A stretch of DNA of 64,000 nt, from positions 55,484-119,483 of the forward strand of contig CAYMJU010000125.1 in NCBI GenBank assembly GCA_964390555.1, read 5' to 3'. This document shows, piece by piece, positions 53,786 to 62,295 of this stretch. Source of the stretch: CAVTWS01 sp964390555. GTDB taxonomy: Bacteria > Actinomycetota > Acidimicrobiia > Acidimicrobiales > SHLQ01. The notes beneath the pieces were generated by a model. That model saw only the letters and a program-made list of their open reading frames with translations. It searched no databases and had not been told where the DNA came from. Position 1 is the stretch's first letter. The number at the start of each line of letters is the position of its first letter. A program made the position numbers and the translations under genes.

Positions 53786-55073
53786 CACCGAATCGAACCA
53801 GGACTTCCGGCTGCCGTCGCTCGGCGCGGACATGGAGGAAGCGACGATCCTCGAATGGCGCGTGAAGCCTGGTGATCGCGTCGCGCGCGGCGACATCGTG
53901 GCCCTGATCGACACAGAGAAGTCCGAGATCGACCTCGAGATCTGGCACGGTGGAGTAGTCGAGGAGCTCGTGGTCGGCGTCGGCGAGGTGATCCCCGTCG
54001 GGACTGTCCTCGCCCGGCTCCGCAACGACGAGCAGTCGGTGACGGCGAGCCCGAAAACCGGTTCGGCGCCGACTGTGCACCACGACAGCCCCCGCGTGCT
54101 CTCGCCACTCGTACGCCACCTGGCCGAGCAACGCCATGTCGACCTCTCCCGCGTCGCTGGGACGGGCCCCGGCGGTCGGATCCAGCGGAGCGACGTGAAC
54201 CAAGCGACTGCGGTGACCGCGGCACCGGCAGCGACCGCGGTTCGTGCCTCGCCGCGGGCTCGGGCGCTGGCGCGCCGCATCGGCGTCGATCTGGCGTTGG
54301 TGACCGGCACGGGTCCCGCCGGCGCGATCGTCGCCGCCGACGTCGAGCTCGCCCACTCCACCGCGAGCATTGCTCCAGCGGCATCGACCCCTCAGCCCGA
54401 TCGGGAGCGTGCCACCTCGCCCCGGCGGGCGATCGCCGAGCTGATGTCGAGGTCGAACCGCGAGATCCCGCACTACTACGTGGCGACCGAGATCGATTGC
54501 ACCCGGGTGATGGCTGACCTGACCAGGGCCAACGAGGAGCGGCCGGTCACCGCTCGCGTACTCGGTGTCGTTCCCCTCCTGATCGCCGCGGCCCGAGCAA
54601 CACGCGAACATCTCGAATTGAACGGGTTCTGGCGTGAAGGCGAATTCCAACCCGGAGACGGCGTCCACCTGGGAGTCGCTGTCGCCAAGCGCGGCGGCGG
54701 GTTGGTCGCCCCCGCGATCCGCGACGCTGACATGCTCGGACCCGACGAGATGATGCGAGCGCTGACCGAACTGGTCGGTCGGGCGCGCGCCGGTCGGCTG
54801 CGCAGCTCGGAGATGGAGTCACCGACGATCACCGTCACGAGCCTCGGCGACCGCGGGCCCACGCTCGTGCTCCCCATCATCTATCCACCGCAGGTCGCAA
54901 TGGTCGGCTTCGGCCGGGTCGTCGAGCGACCATGGGTCGTCGATGGCGAGCTCGCAGTCCGCACGGTCGTCACCGCCAGCCTCGCCGGCGATCACCGTGC
55001 GACCGACGGCGATCGCGGGGCACGCTTTCTCACCACGCTCGCAACTGTCCTGACCGAGTTGGAGATCCCATGA
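53775..55073 (+). CDS. 2-oxoacid dehydrogenase E2 (dihydrolipoyl acyltransferase) with two E3/E1-binding domains
   Basis: The GTG at 53775 gives 432 residues. A lipoyl domain carries K49 in DTEKSEID. Two peripheral-subunit-binding domains follow (about 109-141 and 158-191), each with the GTGPxGxI pattern. The catalytic domain ends with DHRATDG (His about 407). Most E2 proteins have only one such binding domain. No E3 gene is in the window, so E3 must be shared from elsewhere. Confidence 0.9.
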   Translation: MAADTESNQDFRLPSLGADMEEATILEWRVKPGDRVARGDIVALIDTEKSEIDLEIWHGGVVEELVVGVGEVIPVGTVLARLRNDEQSVTASPKTGSAPTVHHDSPRVLSPLVRHLAEQRHVDLSRVAGTGPGGRIQRSDVNQATAVTAAPAATAVRASPRARALARRIGVDLALVTGTGPAGAIVAADVELAHSTASIAPAASTPQPDRERATSPRRAIAELMSRSNREIPHYYVATEIDCTRVMADLTRANEERPVTARVLGVVPLLIAAARATREHLELNGFWREGEFQPGDGVHLGVAVAKRGGGLVAPAIRDADMLGPDEMMRALTELVGRARAGRLRSSEMESPTITVTSLGDRGPTLVLPIIYPPQVAMVGFGRVVERPWVVDGELAVRTVVTASLAGDHRATDGDRGARFLTTLATVLTELEIP

Positions 55074-55315
55074 ACCCCACCGATGCCCGAGCGATCGTCG
55101 TCGAGGCCGTCCGGTCGATCGCGCCTGGTGCCGCGATCGACGAGCTCGGCCCGGCCGACGACCTGATCGACGCGCTCGAGCTCGACTCGATGGATCTGTT
55201 GAACATCGCCGTTGCCGTCGCCGAGCGGACCGGCATCGAGATCCCCGAACGTGACTACCCGAAGCTGACCAGCATCGAGGTGTTCGCCGCCTACCTGGTC
55301 GCCGCGGCCGGCTGA
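55070..55315 (+). CDS. Acyl carrier protein
   Basis: The 81-residue protein carries S40 in LELDSMDLLN, the phosphopantetheine attachment site, and the usual four-helix pattern. The ATG overlaps the E2 stop (ATGA), so it belongs to the acs-E1-E2 operon. Its role there is unknown; it could accept an acyl group produced by the complex. Its 3' end overlaps the convergent ATPase gene by 25 nt. Confidence 0.9.
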   Translation: MNPTDARAIVVEAVRSIAPGAAIDELGPADDLIDALELDSMDLLNIAVAVAERTGIEIPERDYPKLTSIEVFAAYLVAAAG

Positions 55316-57957
55316 TCGTGGTGAGGCCGGGGCGGCCGTCGTCCCCGGTGCCACTTGTCGAAGCGGTCCGCCAGCAGCACCATCGGCGCCGAAGCGAGGG
55401 CGACCACCCAACCGGCCAGAGGGGGGTTGGCCTGCTCGAGCTCGTCGGCCACCGGTCCCGCGAACAACATCACCGCTGAGAGTCCGAGGCTGAACAGCAC
55501 GGCCGGCGGCAGCAGTCGATTCGAGCGCCAACCCAACGACCCGATGCGACGCGTCGAGCTCCGGCACGCGAACGCGTTCGCAGCCTGCCCAATGACCACT
55601 GCCATGAAGGCCGCCCCCGACGCCGACTCGAGCGTCGCTCCCTCGGGGAACCCGTCTCCGGGCCGCCAGCCCGCGGCGGCGAACGAGACGAGGAACGCCA
55701 TCATGCTCATCGCGGCCTCGGTCGGGCCGAGCACGCCGAAGGCTCGCCTGGCGACCGTCGCGTTGAGCAAGCGGCCGCTGACCGGTGGACCCTCGAGCAA
55801 CGTCGGCGACGACGGCTCCGCACCCAAGGCAACGGCCGAGAGCGTGTCGGTCCCGATGTCGAGGGCAAGGATCTGCATGACGCCGAGGGCCAGGGGGAAC
55901 CGCCCGCCCGACAGCGCCCATACGACGAACGGGGTGAGCTCGGCCACGTTGTCGGTCAGGTGATAGGTGAGGAACCGCCGGAGGTTCACATAGCTGGCCC
56001 GGCCCTGCTCGACGGCACCCACGATCGAGGCGAAATGGTCGTCGAGCAGCACGAGATCGGCGGCCTCGCGGGCGACGTCGGTGCCCGATCGTCCCATCGC
56101 CACCCCGATGTCAGCCTCGTGCAGCGCGGGGCCGTCGTTGACACCGTCGCCCGTCATGGCGACGATGTGACCGCGGCGACGGAGAGCCTGGGCGATGCGC
56201 AATTTGTCCTCGGGCGACACGCGGGCCACCACCACCCCATCGTGATCGACCATCGTGGCAATCGCCCCCAGGTCGTCGGGCAGGTCGGCGCCGACGAGCA
56301 CGGGATCGCCCCGACGTCGGAGTCCGACCTGGTCCGCGATCGCCGACGCCGTAACCGGGTGATCGCCGGTGATCATGGCAACCTTGATGTGTGCCCGCCG
56401 GCAGGCGTCGATGGCGTCGCGCACATCGTCGCGCGGCGGGTCTTCGAGTCCCACGAGACCGAGCAGATCGAGGTCGCGTTCGACTTGGTCGGGGTCGTCG
56501 CCATCACGCCATCGCCGACCGTCGCCGCGCGCGATGGCCAGCGCCCGCAGTCCCCGGTCGGTCATCGAACTGAGCGCGTCGCCGGCCTCTTCGACGCTTC
56601 GGCATCGGGGCAAGACGGCATCGGGCGCGCCCTTGACGAGGAGGGCGCCGTCGACCACGACCGACATGCGGCGCCGCCGGGGATCGAACGGGAACCGGCG
56701 CGACGGCGGGTTCGCCAACCGGTCGGCGCCGGTATCGATCTCACAGCGCCGGGCGAGGACGTCAAGGGCCACCTCCATGGGATCACCGATCGGCACCCAC
56801 TCGCCGTCGGTCAGCGCCGTCCGACCGTTCGAGCAGCGCGCCGCCGCCCGCGCCAGCTCGACCACCGCGGCTCGCGCGGCCGCAATCTCACCAGCGGCCG
56901 GCGCGGCCGCAACACACTCGACATGACCGGCGGGGTCGTAGCCGACGCCGTGAACGGTCGCCGAACCCGACGGCGTCCAGACCTCGATGACGGTCATCTG
57001 GTTCCTCGTCAGCGTGCCCGTCTTGTCGGTACATATGAACGTGGTCGATCCGAGGGTTTCCACGGCATCGAGGTGCCGCACGAGCACCTGGCGGCGAGCC
57101 ATCTGCTCGGCGCCCCACGACAGCGACAGCGTGACGGTGGGCAACAGGCCTTCGGGCACGAGAGCGACGGTCACGCCGATCGCGAACACGAACCCCTCCG
57201 ATGGCGCGGTGCCGAGCAGCCAGGCGAGTCCGAAGAAGCTCACGCCGACCCCAACCGCGATCACCGCGATCGTGCGCACGACGCGAGCGAGCTCGACCGT
57301 CAGGGGGCTCGTCGGATCCGGCGTGACGGTGGTGAGTCGGGCGATCTCGGCCAGACGAGTACGGGTTCCGGTGGCGGTCACGACGACCGTCGCCTCGCCC
57401 TCCACGACGAACGTGCCGCCGAACGCCCGATCACCCTCGACCAGCGCCGTCGGCACGCTCTCGCCGGTTAGCAAGGATGTGTCGACAAGCAACTGGTGGG
57501 ACTCGGCGACCGTCACGTCGGCCGGGACACGATCGCCGGGTCCCAGCTCGAGGACGTCGTCAACGACGACCGAGTCGGCGTCGACCTCGACGAGCTGGCC
57601 GTCGCGGCGAGCGATCACGCGCCGCGGCAGCAGCGAACGAAGGCGGTCGGCCGCCGCGGTCGCGCGTCCCTCCTGCGCGAAGGCGAACGCCGCGTTGAAG
57701 ACGATGACGACGATGATCGCGATGCCGAGCTCGGGAAGTTGAGCCACGAAGGCCAGCCCGCTCGCCACCCACAACATCAGAGCGAAGAAGTGGAAGAGCT
57801 GACCCGCGAACCGCCGCGACGCGCTCGGCCGGCGAGGTGACGGCAGACGGTTGGGGCCGTCCGTCGCGAGGCGGGTCGCTACGTCGGTCGCGCTCAGGCC
57901 CTGGTGACCCCGACTCGGGGTGCCGACCATCGATCGACCCGGGGGATCGGCGTCCAC
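55291..57957 (-). CDS. P2-type cation-transporting ATPase
   Basis: The GTG at 57957 gives 888 residues. DKTGT has phosphoacceptor D311. TM4 carries VPEGLLPTVT, closer to Na+/K+-type than Ca2+-type pumps. The hinge is TGDGVNDGPALHEADIG, with Gly in place of the usual Ala. About ten membrane helices are present. A DosR-type box lies 36 nt before the start codon, like the first ATPase in this window. Confidence 0.92.
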   Translation of the reverse strand: MDADPPGRSMVGTPSRGHQGLSATDVATRLATDGPNRLPSPRRPSASRRFAGQLFHFFALMLWVASGLAFVAQLPELGIAIIVVIVFNAAFAFAQEGRATAAADRLRSLLPRRVIARRDGQLVEVDADSVVVDDVLELGPGDRVPADVTVAESHQLLVDTSLLTGESVPTALVEGDRAFGGTFVVEGEATVVVTATGTRTRLAEIARLTTVTPDPTSPLTVELARVVRTIAVIAVGVGVSFFGLAWLLGTAPSEGFVFAIGVTVALVPEGLLPTVTLSLSWGAEQMARRQVLVRHLDAVETLGSTTFICTDKTGTLTRNQMTVIEVWTPSGSATVHGVGYDPAGHVECVAAAPAAGEIAAARAAVVELARAAARCSNGRTALTDGEWVPIGDPMEVALDVLARRCEIDTGADRLANPPSRRFPFDPRRRRMSVVVDGALLVKGAPDAVLPRCRSVEEAGDALSSMTDRGLRALAIARGDGRRWRDGDDPDQVERDLDLLGLVGLEDPPRDDVRDAIDACRRAHIKVAMITGDHPVTASAIADQVGLRRRGDPVLVGADLPDDLGAIATMVDHDGVVVARVSPEDKLRIAQALRRRGHIVAMTGDGVNDGPALHEADIGVAMGRSGTDVAREAADLVLLDDHFASIVGAVEQGRASYVNLRRFLTYHLTDNVAELTPFVVWALSGGRFPLALGVMQILALDIGTDTLSAVALGAEPSSPTLLEGPPVSGRLLNATVARRAFGVLGPTEAAMSMMAFLVSFAAAGWRPGDGFPEGATLESASGAAFMAVVIGQAANAFACRSSTRRIGSLGWRSNRLLPPAVLFSLGLSAVMLFAGPVADELEQANPPLAGWVVALASAPMVLLADRFDKWHRGRRPPRPHHDQPAAATR

Positions 57958-58007
57958 GGCAGCTACCGTCGCCGCGCCGGCCGAACGGCTCCAGAGCCTT
58001 TGGTCCC
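57957..58007 (-). promoter_or_regulatory. DosR-type box H and promoter of second P-type ATPase
   Basis: The minus-strand box GGGACCAAAGGCTC (57994-58007) and GACGGT at 57965-57970 predict a start at 57958, one base before GTG 57957. This gives an effectively leaderless transcript. Confidence 0.73.
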
Positions 58008-58041
58008 CCGCTCGCGATCGACGACATCCGCCGAGCGAACG

Positions 58042-59067
58042 TCACGAGGGCAGCGGTACCGACCAGTCGACGACGGTGCCCGTCGGTTGGTGGTGGCCGA
58101 TGATCAGCCGACCGCCGTGGCGGGCCGCTCGCTCCCCCATGTTCCGCAATCCGTTCCCACCCGTGCGCTGGCGAACGAGGCCGACCCCGTCGTCGGTCAC
58201 CACGATCCGTAGCTCACCGTCGCGAACGGACACGCTCACGTCGAGAGTCGATGCCTCCGCATGGCGAACGACGTTGGAGATCGCTTCCCGGAACGTGTTG
58301 AGCAGATCAACCCGTAGCTCGCCGTCGATGAAATCATCGACGGGACCGGAAAGTTGGAACCGTGGCTCGACGCCCATGAGAACGGCGGCATCTTCGACCA
58401 CGCTCCGTAGCTCGGCCGAGATCGGTGACGACACGACGCGCGACTTGAGTCGAAAGATCGACAGCCGCAGCTCACGAATTGCGTCGTCGAGCTGATCGAC
58501 GGCGGCGAGCAGCCGGGCCGATGCAGCTTCGGGGACGGTGGCCGCAACCGCCTGGAGCCCGAGCCCGATCGAGAACAGATGCTGTATCACGGTGTCGTGA
58601 AGCTCACCGGCCATGCGCTCGCGCTCGGCGAGCAGGGTCGCAGCCGCGCGGGCTTCGGCCCGCGCTGTCTCACGTTGAGATTCGAGGGCTTCTCGCTCGG
58701 TCACATCTCGGACCGAGGCGACCACGACGACGGTCCCATCGAGATCGCCGGGACTGAGCGAGATCTCGGCCGGAAAGATAGAGCCGTCAGCCCGGCGGGC
58801 GAGCAACCGAATGCCTTGACCCATGGTCCGGACCGCGGGCTCCCGGGCGTACCGCCGACGGTGGCTCCGGTGTACGCGTCGATCCCGCTCGGGAATCAAC
58901 TCCTCGACCGGTCGACCGAGCAGGTTCGAACGGTCGTAGCCGAACATCGCCTCGGCCTGCCGGTTCACGAACACCAGGCGACCCTCGCCGTCACAGACCA
59001 CGACGGCGTCAGGCGCCGACTCGAGGACCTGCCACCTGTCGTCCCCACCCAGGCTCTCGACTCGCAC
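58042..59067 (-). CDS. PAS-domain sensor histidine kinase (DevS/NarX-type core)
   Basis: The 341-residue kinase has an N-terminal PAS domain (about 10-125), a HisKA_3 dimerisation segment with H157 in GELHDTVIQHLFSIGLGLQ, and an HATPase with NVVRHA, DDGVG and GNGLRNMGERAA. The H-box is very like mycobacterial DosS. There is no membrane span and no GAF domain. H66 aligns with the proximal heme His of FixL, but the distal Arg position is Ile86. It is the likely partner of the DosR-like regulator. Confidence 0.9.
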   Translation of the reverse strand: MRVESLGGDDRWQVLESAPDAVVVCDGEGRLVFVNRQAEAMFGYDRSNLLGRPVEELIPERDRRVHRSHRRRYAREPAVRTMGQGIRLLARRADGSIFPAEISLSPGDLDGTVVVVASVRDVTEREALESQRETARAEARAAATLLAERERMAGELHDTVIQHLFSIGLGLQAVAATVPEAASARLLAAVDQLDDAIRELRLSIFRLKSRVVSSPISAELRSVVEDAAVLMGVEPRFQLSGPVDDFIDGELRVDLLNTFREAISNVVRHAEASTLDVSVSVRDGELRIVVTDDGVGLVRQRTGGNGLRNMGERAARHGGRLIIGHHQPTGTVVDWSVPLPS

Positions 59068-59223
59068 CCGGCAAGCTTGTCACCGCAGGTGGAACAGCAC
59101 GAACTTTGCTACTCGACGGCCACCGATTCCGGTTTCCGATCGGCCTCTGCCTGCTGGCTCACGGTGCTCGCTCCGGTTCGTCACGATTGGATCCAGCGCG
59201 GGCGCGGTGACTCGCCACCGCCA

Positions 59224-59284
59224 GGGGCCAAGGTCCGATCCGGCCGGCGTCGGCCGCCGCGGCCAGCGACAGGACCTAGGTCCC
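59224..59284 (+). promoter_or_regulatory. Tandem DosR-type boxes I and J before the site-2 protease
   Basis: Box I is GGGGCCAAGGTCCG (59224-59237). Box J is AGGACCTAGGTCCC (59271-59284), within a near-perfect 21-bp palindrome. A GACGAT hexamer at 59303-59308 or TCAGAT at 59308-59313 could be the -10. They lie in the 302-nt gap between the histidine kinase and the protease; the rest of that gap shows nothing else. Confidence 0.7.
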
Positions 59285-59369
59285 TGTCGTCGCGATGTCG
59301 CTGACGATCAGATGATCGAGTGACAAAGATGTGCCGGGTCGATCCGACGAACGAGAGAGGCGGCTCCCG

Positions 59370-60512
59370 ATGAACGGTCTCCTCCTCGGTCGAATCCACG
59401 GCATCGCGGTTCGCCTCCATTGGAGCGTGCTGCTCGTCGCCTGGCTGATCGCGTGGTCGTTGTCGACCGAGGTCCTCCCGGATTCCGCTCCGGGCCGCGC
59501 CGACGCCGTGTACTGGTTCACCGGCGCGACCGTCGCCGCAGCGTTCTTCGCCAGCCTCATCCTTCACGAGCTCGGCCATTCCGTGGTCGCGCAGCGCCGC
59601 GGGGTCGAGGTCGAGTCCATCACGTTGTGGTTGCTCGGCGGCCTGGCGTCGCTGGGACGGCGCCCGGCACGGGCCGACGACGCGTTGGCGATCGCGGCGG
59701 CCGGGCCGCTTGTTAGCGTCGGACTGTCCCTCGGCTTCGCCGTTCTCGCCGGATCGCTGTCGTCTCTCGGCGGCGCCGACGTCGCGGTGGCCGGCTTGGC
59801 ATGGCTGGCGGCGATGAACGTCATGCTCGCCCTGTTCAACCTGCTCCCGGCCTACCCACTCGACGGCGGACGCATCTACCAGGCGTGGACCTGGCGACGA
59901 ACCGGGGATGACGATGTCGCGACCGACAAAGCGGCCCGGCTCGGGCGGGTAGTCGGCAGCGGACTCGTCGCGCTCGGCCTGCTCGAGGCAGCGATGATCT
60001 CATTCGTCGGCGGGCTGTGGCTCGTGATGATCGGCTTCTTCCTCCGCGAGGCCGGCCGAGTCGAAGCCGACGCGGCACGGATCGACGATGCGCTCGACAC
60101 GTACCGGGTTCGCGACGTGATGTCGAGCGCTCCGCTGACGGTGAACATCGAGGGCACCCTTGCCGAGGTCGTGCACGGACTGATCCTCGGCGGCCGGCAC
60201 GCCGCGTACCCGGTACTCGAGCGGAGCGGCGCGCTCGCTGGGCTCCTCACCGTGAACCAAGTCCGCCAGGTGGATCCGTCGCGGTGGCCCACCACGCGGA
60301 TCGGCGAGGTCGCGACGAACATGTCGCACACGCCGGTCGTGTCGTCGACCGACCCGATCCGGAACCTGGCCCACGCGCTCTCTCGCTCCCATGAGACGCG
60401 ATCGCTGGTCGTCGATGACGGGCAGCTGGTCGGCATCGTGTCGCCCTCGGACCTCGCCCGCCTGCTCACCGCCGTGGACCTCGCGAGCGCAGCGACCGCA
60501 ATCGGTAATTGA
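59370..60512 (+). CDS. Site-2 metalloprotease with CBS domains (Rip3/Rv2625c-like)
   Basis: The 380-residue intramembrane zinc protease has HELGH at 66-70 and the third ligand D165 in LLPAYPLDGGR. About six membrane helices are followed by a C-terminal CBS pair (about 246-375) with VGIVSPSDLARLL. Rv2625c/Rip3 of the mycobacterial DosR regulon has the same layout. ATG 59370 is preferred over GTG 59331 because of an upstream AGAGAGG and the family start. Confidence 0.9.
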   Translation: MNGLLLGRIHGIAVRLHWSVLLVAWLIAWSLSTEVLPDSAPGRADAVYWFTGATVAAAFFASLILHELGHSVVAQRRGVEVESITLWLLGGLASLGRRPARADDALAIAAAGPLVSVGLSLGFAVLAGSLSSLGGADVAVAGLAWLAAMNVMLALFNLLPAYPLDGGRIYQAWTWRRTGDDDVATDKAARLGRVVGSGLVALGLLEAAMISFVGGLWLVMIGFFLREAGRVEADAARIDDALDTYRVRDVMSSAPLTVNIEGTLAEVVHGLILGGRHAAYPVLERSGALAGLLTVNQVRQVDPSRWPTTRIGEVATNMSHTPVVSSTDPIRNLAHALSRSHETRSLVVDDGQLVGIVSPSDLARLLTAVDLASAATAIGN

Positions 60513-60540
60513 GTTCACCCGAGACTCTGGAGGTCCCGCC

Positions 60541-60972
60541 ATGTCAATCGAAGCCACCGCCCCGCTCGACCGCAACGGCATGGCCGTTATCGGGTACGCC
60601 GAGTGCTGGAACCTCCTGGGCCAGGTCCCGATCGGCCGGCTGGCGTTCATCGACGCTGGCGAGATCGTGGTGCTCCCGGTCAACTTCGGACTCGACGGCC
60701 ATACCGTCGTGTTCCGCACCGCGGGAGGCGCCAAGCTCGACGCCGCAGTACGCGAGCGAACCGCCACATTTCAGGCCGATCAGTGGGATCCGGTCAACCG
60801 TTCAGGTTGGAGCGTTCTGCTGCGCGGGTGGATCGAGGAGGAGATCGACCCCGTCGTCCTGCGGTGGCTCGAAAACCTCGACATCGAACCATGGGCCGAT
60901 GCCATCGAACGACCGCGGTGGGTCCGGGTGCGCCCCGCCGAGGTGTCAGGCCGCTTCATCCCCCGTCACTGA
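60541..60972 (+). CDS. Pyridoxamine 5'-phosphate oxidase-like flavin/F420-binding protein
   Basis: The ATG at 60541 has GGAGG upstream and gives 143 residues. The split-barrel start IGRLAFIDAGEIVVLPVNF is typical of the PNPOx-like group that binds FMN or F420. It follows the protease by 28 nt and is probably cotranscribed. Similar small proteins occur in mycobacterial DosR regulons. Its 3' end overlaps the convergent nucleosidase gene by 27 nt. Confidence 0.83.
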   Translation: MSIEATAPLDRNGMAVIGYAECWNLLGQVPIGRLAFIDAGEIVVLPVNFGLDGHTVVFRTAGGAKLDAAVRERTATFQADQWDPVNRSGWSVLLRGWIEEEIDPVVLRWLENLDIEPWADAIERPRWVRVRPAEVSGRFIPRH

Positions 60973-61740
60973 TGGTGGGGCGCCGGAGAGGTCGCCCACA
61001 GCACGGCCGGCGAGATAGTCGAGCACGGCGACGAAGGCGTCGGTGAGCCGGACTCGGGCCATGTTCATGTTGGCGACGAATTGCTCGGCCGTGGCGGTGT
61101 GGTGGTCGACGAGATCGGTGATCACCTTGAGCCCGAGCACCGGCACGCCGTGAAGCCCGGCCGCCCACGCCACCGCCGCCGCCTCCATCTCCTTGACCCG
61201 ACCGTCGACCCGCTCGATCATGACCCGGTCGGCGTCGGACTCGTCGAGCGAGTTGCCGGTCGTGATCACGCCGACCTGCAGGCCGAGGGCGGCGGCCATG
61301 GCCCGCGCGTCGACACCCGGGTAGGAACCGATGCCGTACTCGTCGAAGGCGGGCATGGCAATGCGACGGTCGTGATACACGAAGCGGTCGCCGTTCACGA
61401 ACACGTCGCCGACCTGGGTGCCGTGGCCCTGCCAACCGCCGGCGGTTCCGGCGGTGATCACCAGGTCGGGGGCCAGTTCGGTGATTGCCACGTGGGTGTT
61501 GAGCACCGCTGGTTGCGAGGCGATGAAATCGACGCCGTGGGTCGGGTCGACGCCGTTGAGGCTCACGGTGACGTCGATCCCACCGCGCCGGGCGCGGTGC
61601 CACCGGAACGGCATCGCCGCGACGTGGGCCGGTAGGTCGATCGGACGGGCATCGAGGGCGGCGAGGATCGGTTCCGCCTCGATCCGCATGGCCATGATCA
61701 CGGCGACGCGCTCGATGGGTCGCCGCCCGGTATCACTCAT
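60946..61740 (-). CDS. MTA/SAH nucleosidase-like phosphorylase-superfamily protein
   Basis: The ATG at 61740 with an upstream GGGGAG site gives 264 residues. The motifs ITAGTAGGWQ, VKEMEAAAVAWAA and LKVITDLVD are those of the nucleosidase/phosphorylase family that cleaves methylthioadenosine and S-adenosylhomocysteine. Longer upstream frames run into the neighbouring gene. Confidence 0.87.
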   Translation of the reverse strand: MSDTGRRPIERVAVIMAMRIEAEPILAALDARPIDLPAHVAAMPFRWHRARRGGIDVTVSLNGVDPTHGVDFIASQPAVLNTHVAITELAPDLVITAGTAGGWQGHGTQVGDVFVNGDRFVYHDRRIAMPAFDEYGIGSYPGVDARAMAAALGLQVGVITTGNSLDESDADRVMIERVDGRVKEMEAAAVAWAAGLHGVPVLGLKVITDLVDHHTATAEQFVANMNMARVRLTDAFVAVLDYLAGRAVGDLSGAPPSVTGDEAA

Positions 61741-61839
61741 CGGTCGCTCCCCTTCCCATGGCTTGCAGCATGGTTCAAAGTCGAACCGCCGGGCCAGGCG
61801 ACTAGAACAGGTCGCCGACCTCGGCCGTAGGCTGAGCCC

Positions 61840-62295
61840 ATGGCGACGATCCGCGTTTCGACCGTCCTCCCGGCGCCACCAGAACGGGTCTGGGCCGACA
61901 TCGAGGACATCGCGTCGCACGTCGAGTGGATGGCCGACGCGGTCACGATCGAATTCTTCACCGACCAGACCCGAGGCGTGGGCACCAGGTTCGACTGCGC
62001 GACCCGGATCGGCCCGTTCCGGAGCACCGACACCATGGTGATCACGGAGTGGGAGCCGGGCCGATCGATCGGCGTCGCCCACACCGGCGCTGTTTCCGGT
62101 CAAGGTCGGTTCACATTCGATCCTCTGGGCGCCGACGAGACCGAGTTCACCTGGCAGGAGTCGCTTCGGTTCCCGTGGTGGATGGGCGGTCGGGCCGGCG
62201 CAATCGCCGCGGCGCCAGTCTTCCGTTGGATCTGGCGCCGCAACCTCTCCCGGCTGCGGGCCCGGTTCGAGGACCGCGGGAGATCAGTTGAGTAG
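61840..62295 (+). CDS. SRPBCC-family (polyketide cyclase-like) protein
   Basis: The 151 residues form one START/Bet v1-like fold: TIRVSTVLPAPPERVWADIED at the start, IGPFRSTDTMVITEWEPG in the middle and a long C-terminal helix. It probably binds a hydrophobic ligand. It overlaps the 3' end of the convergent rhomboid gene by 12 nt. Confidence 0.85.
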   Translation: MATIRVSTVLPAPPERVWADIEDIASHVEWMADAVTIEFFTDQTRGVGTRFDCATRIGPFRSTDTMVITEWEPGRSIGVAHTGAVSGQGRFTFDPLGADETEFTWQESLRFPWWMGGRAGAIAAAPVFRWIWRRNLSRLRARFEDRGRSVE

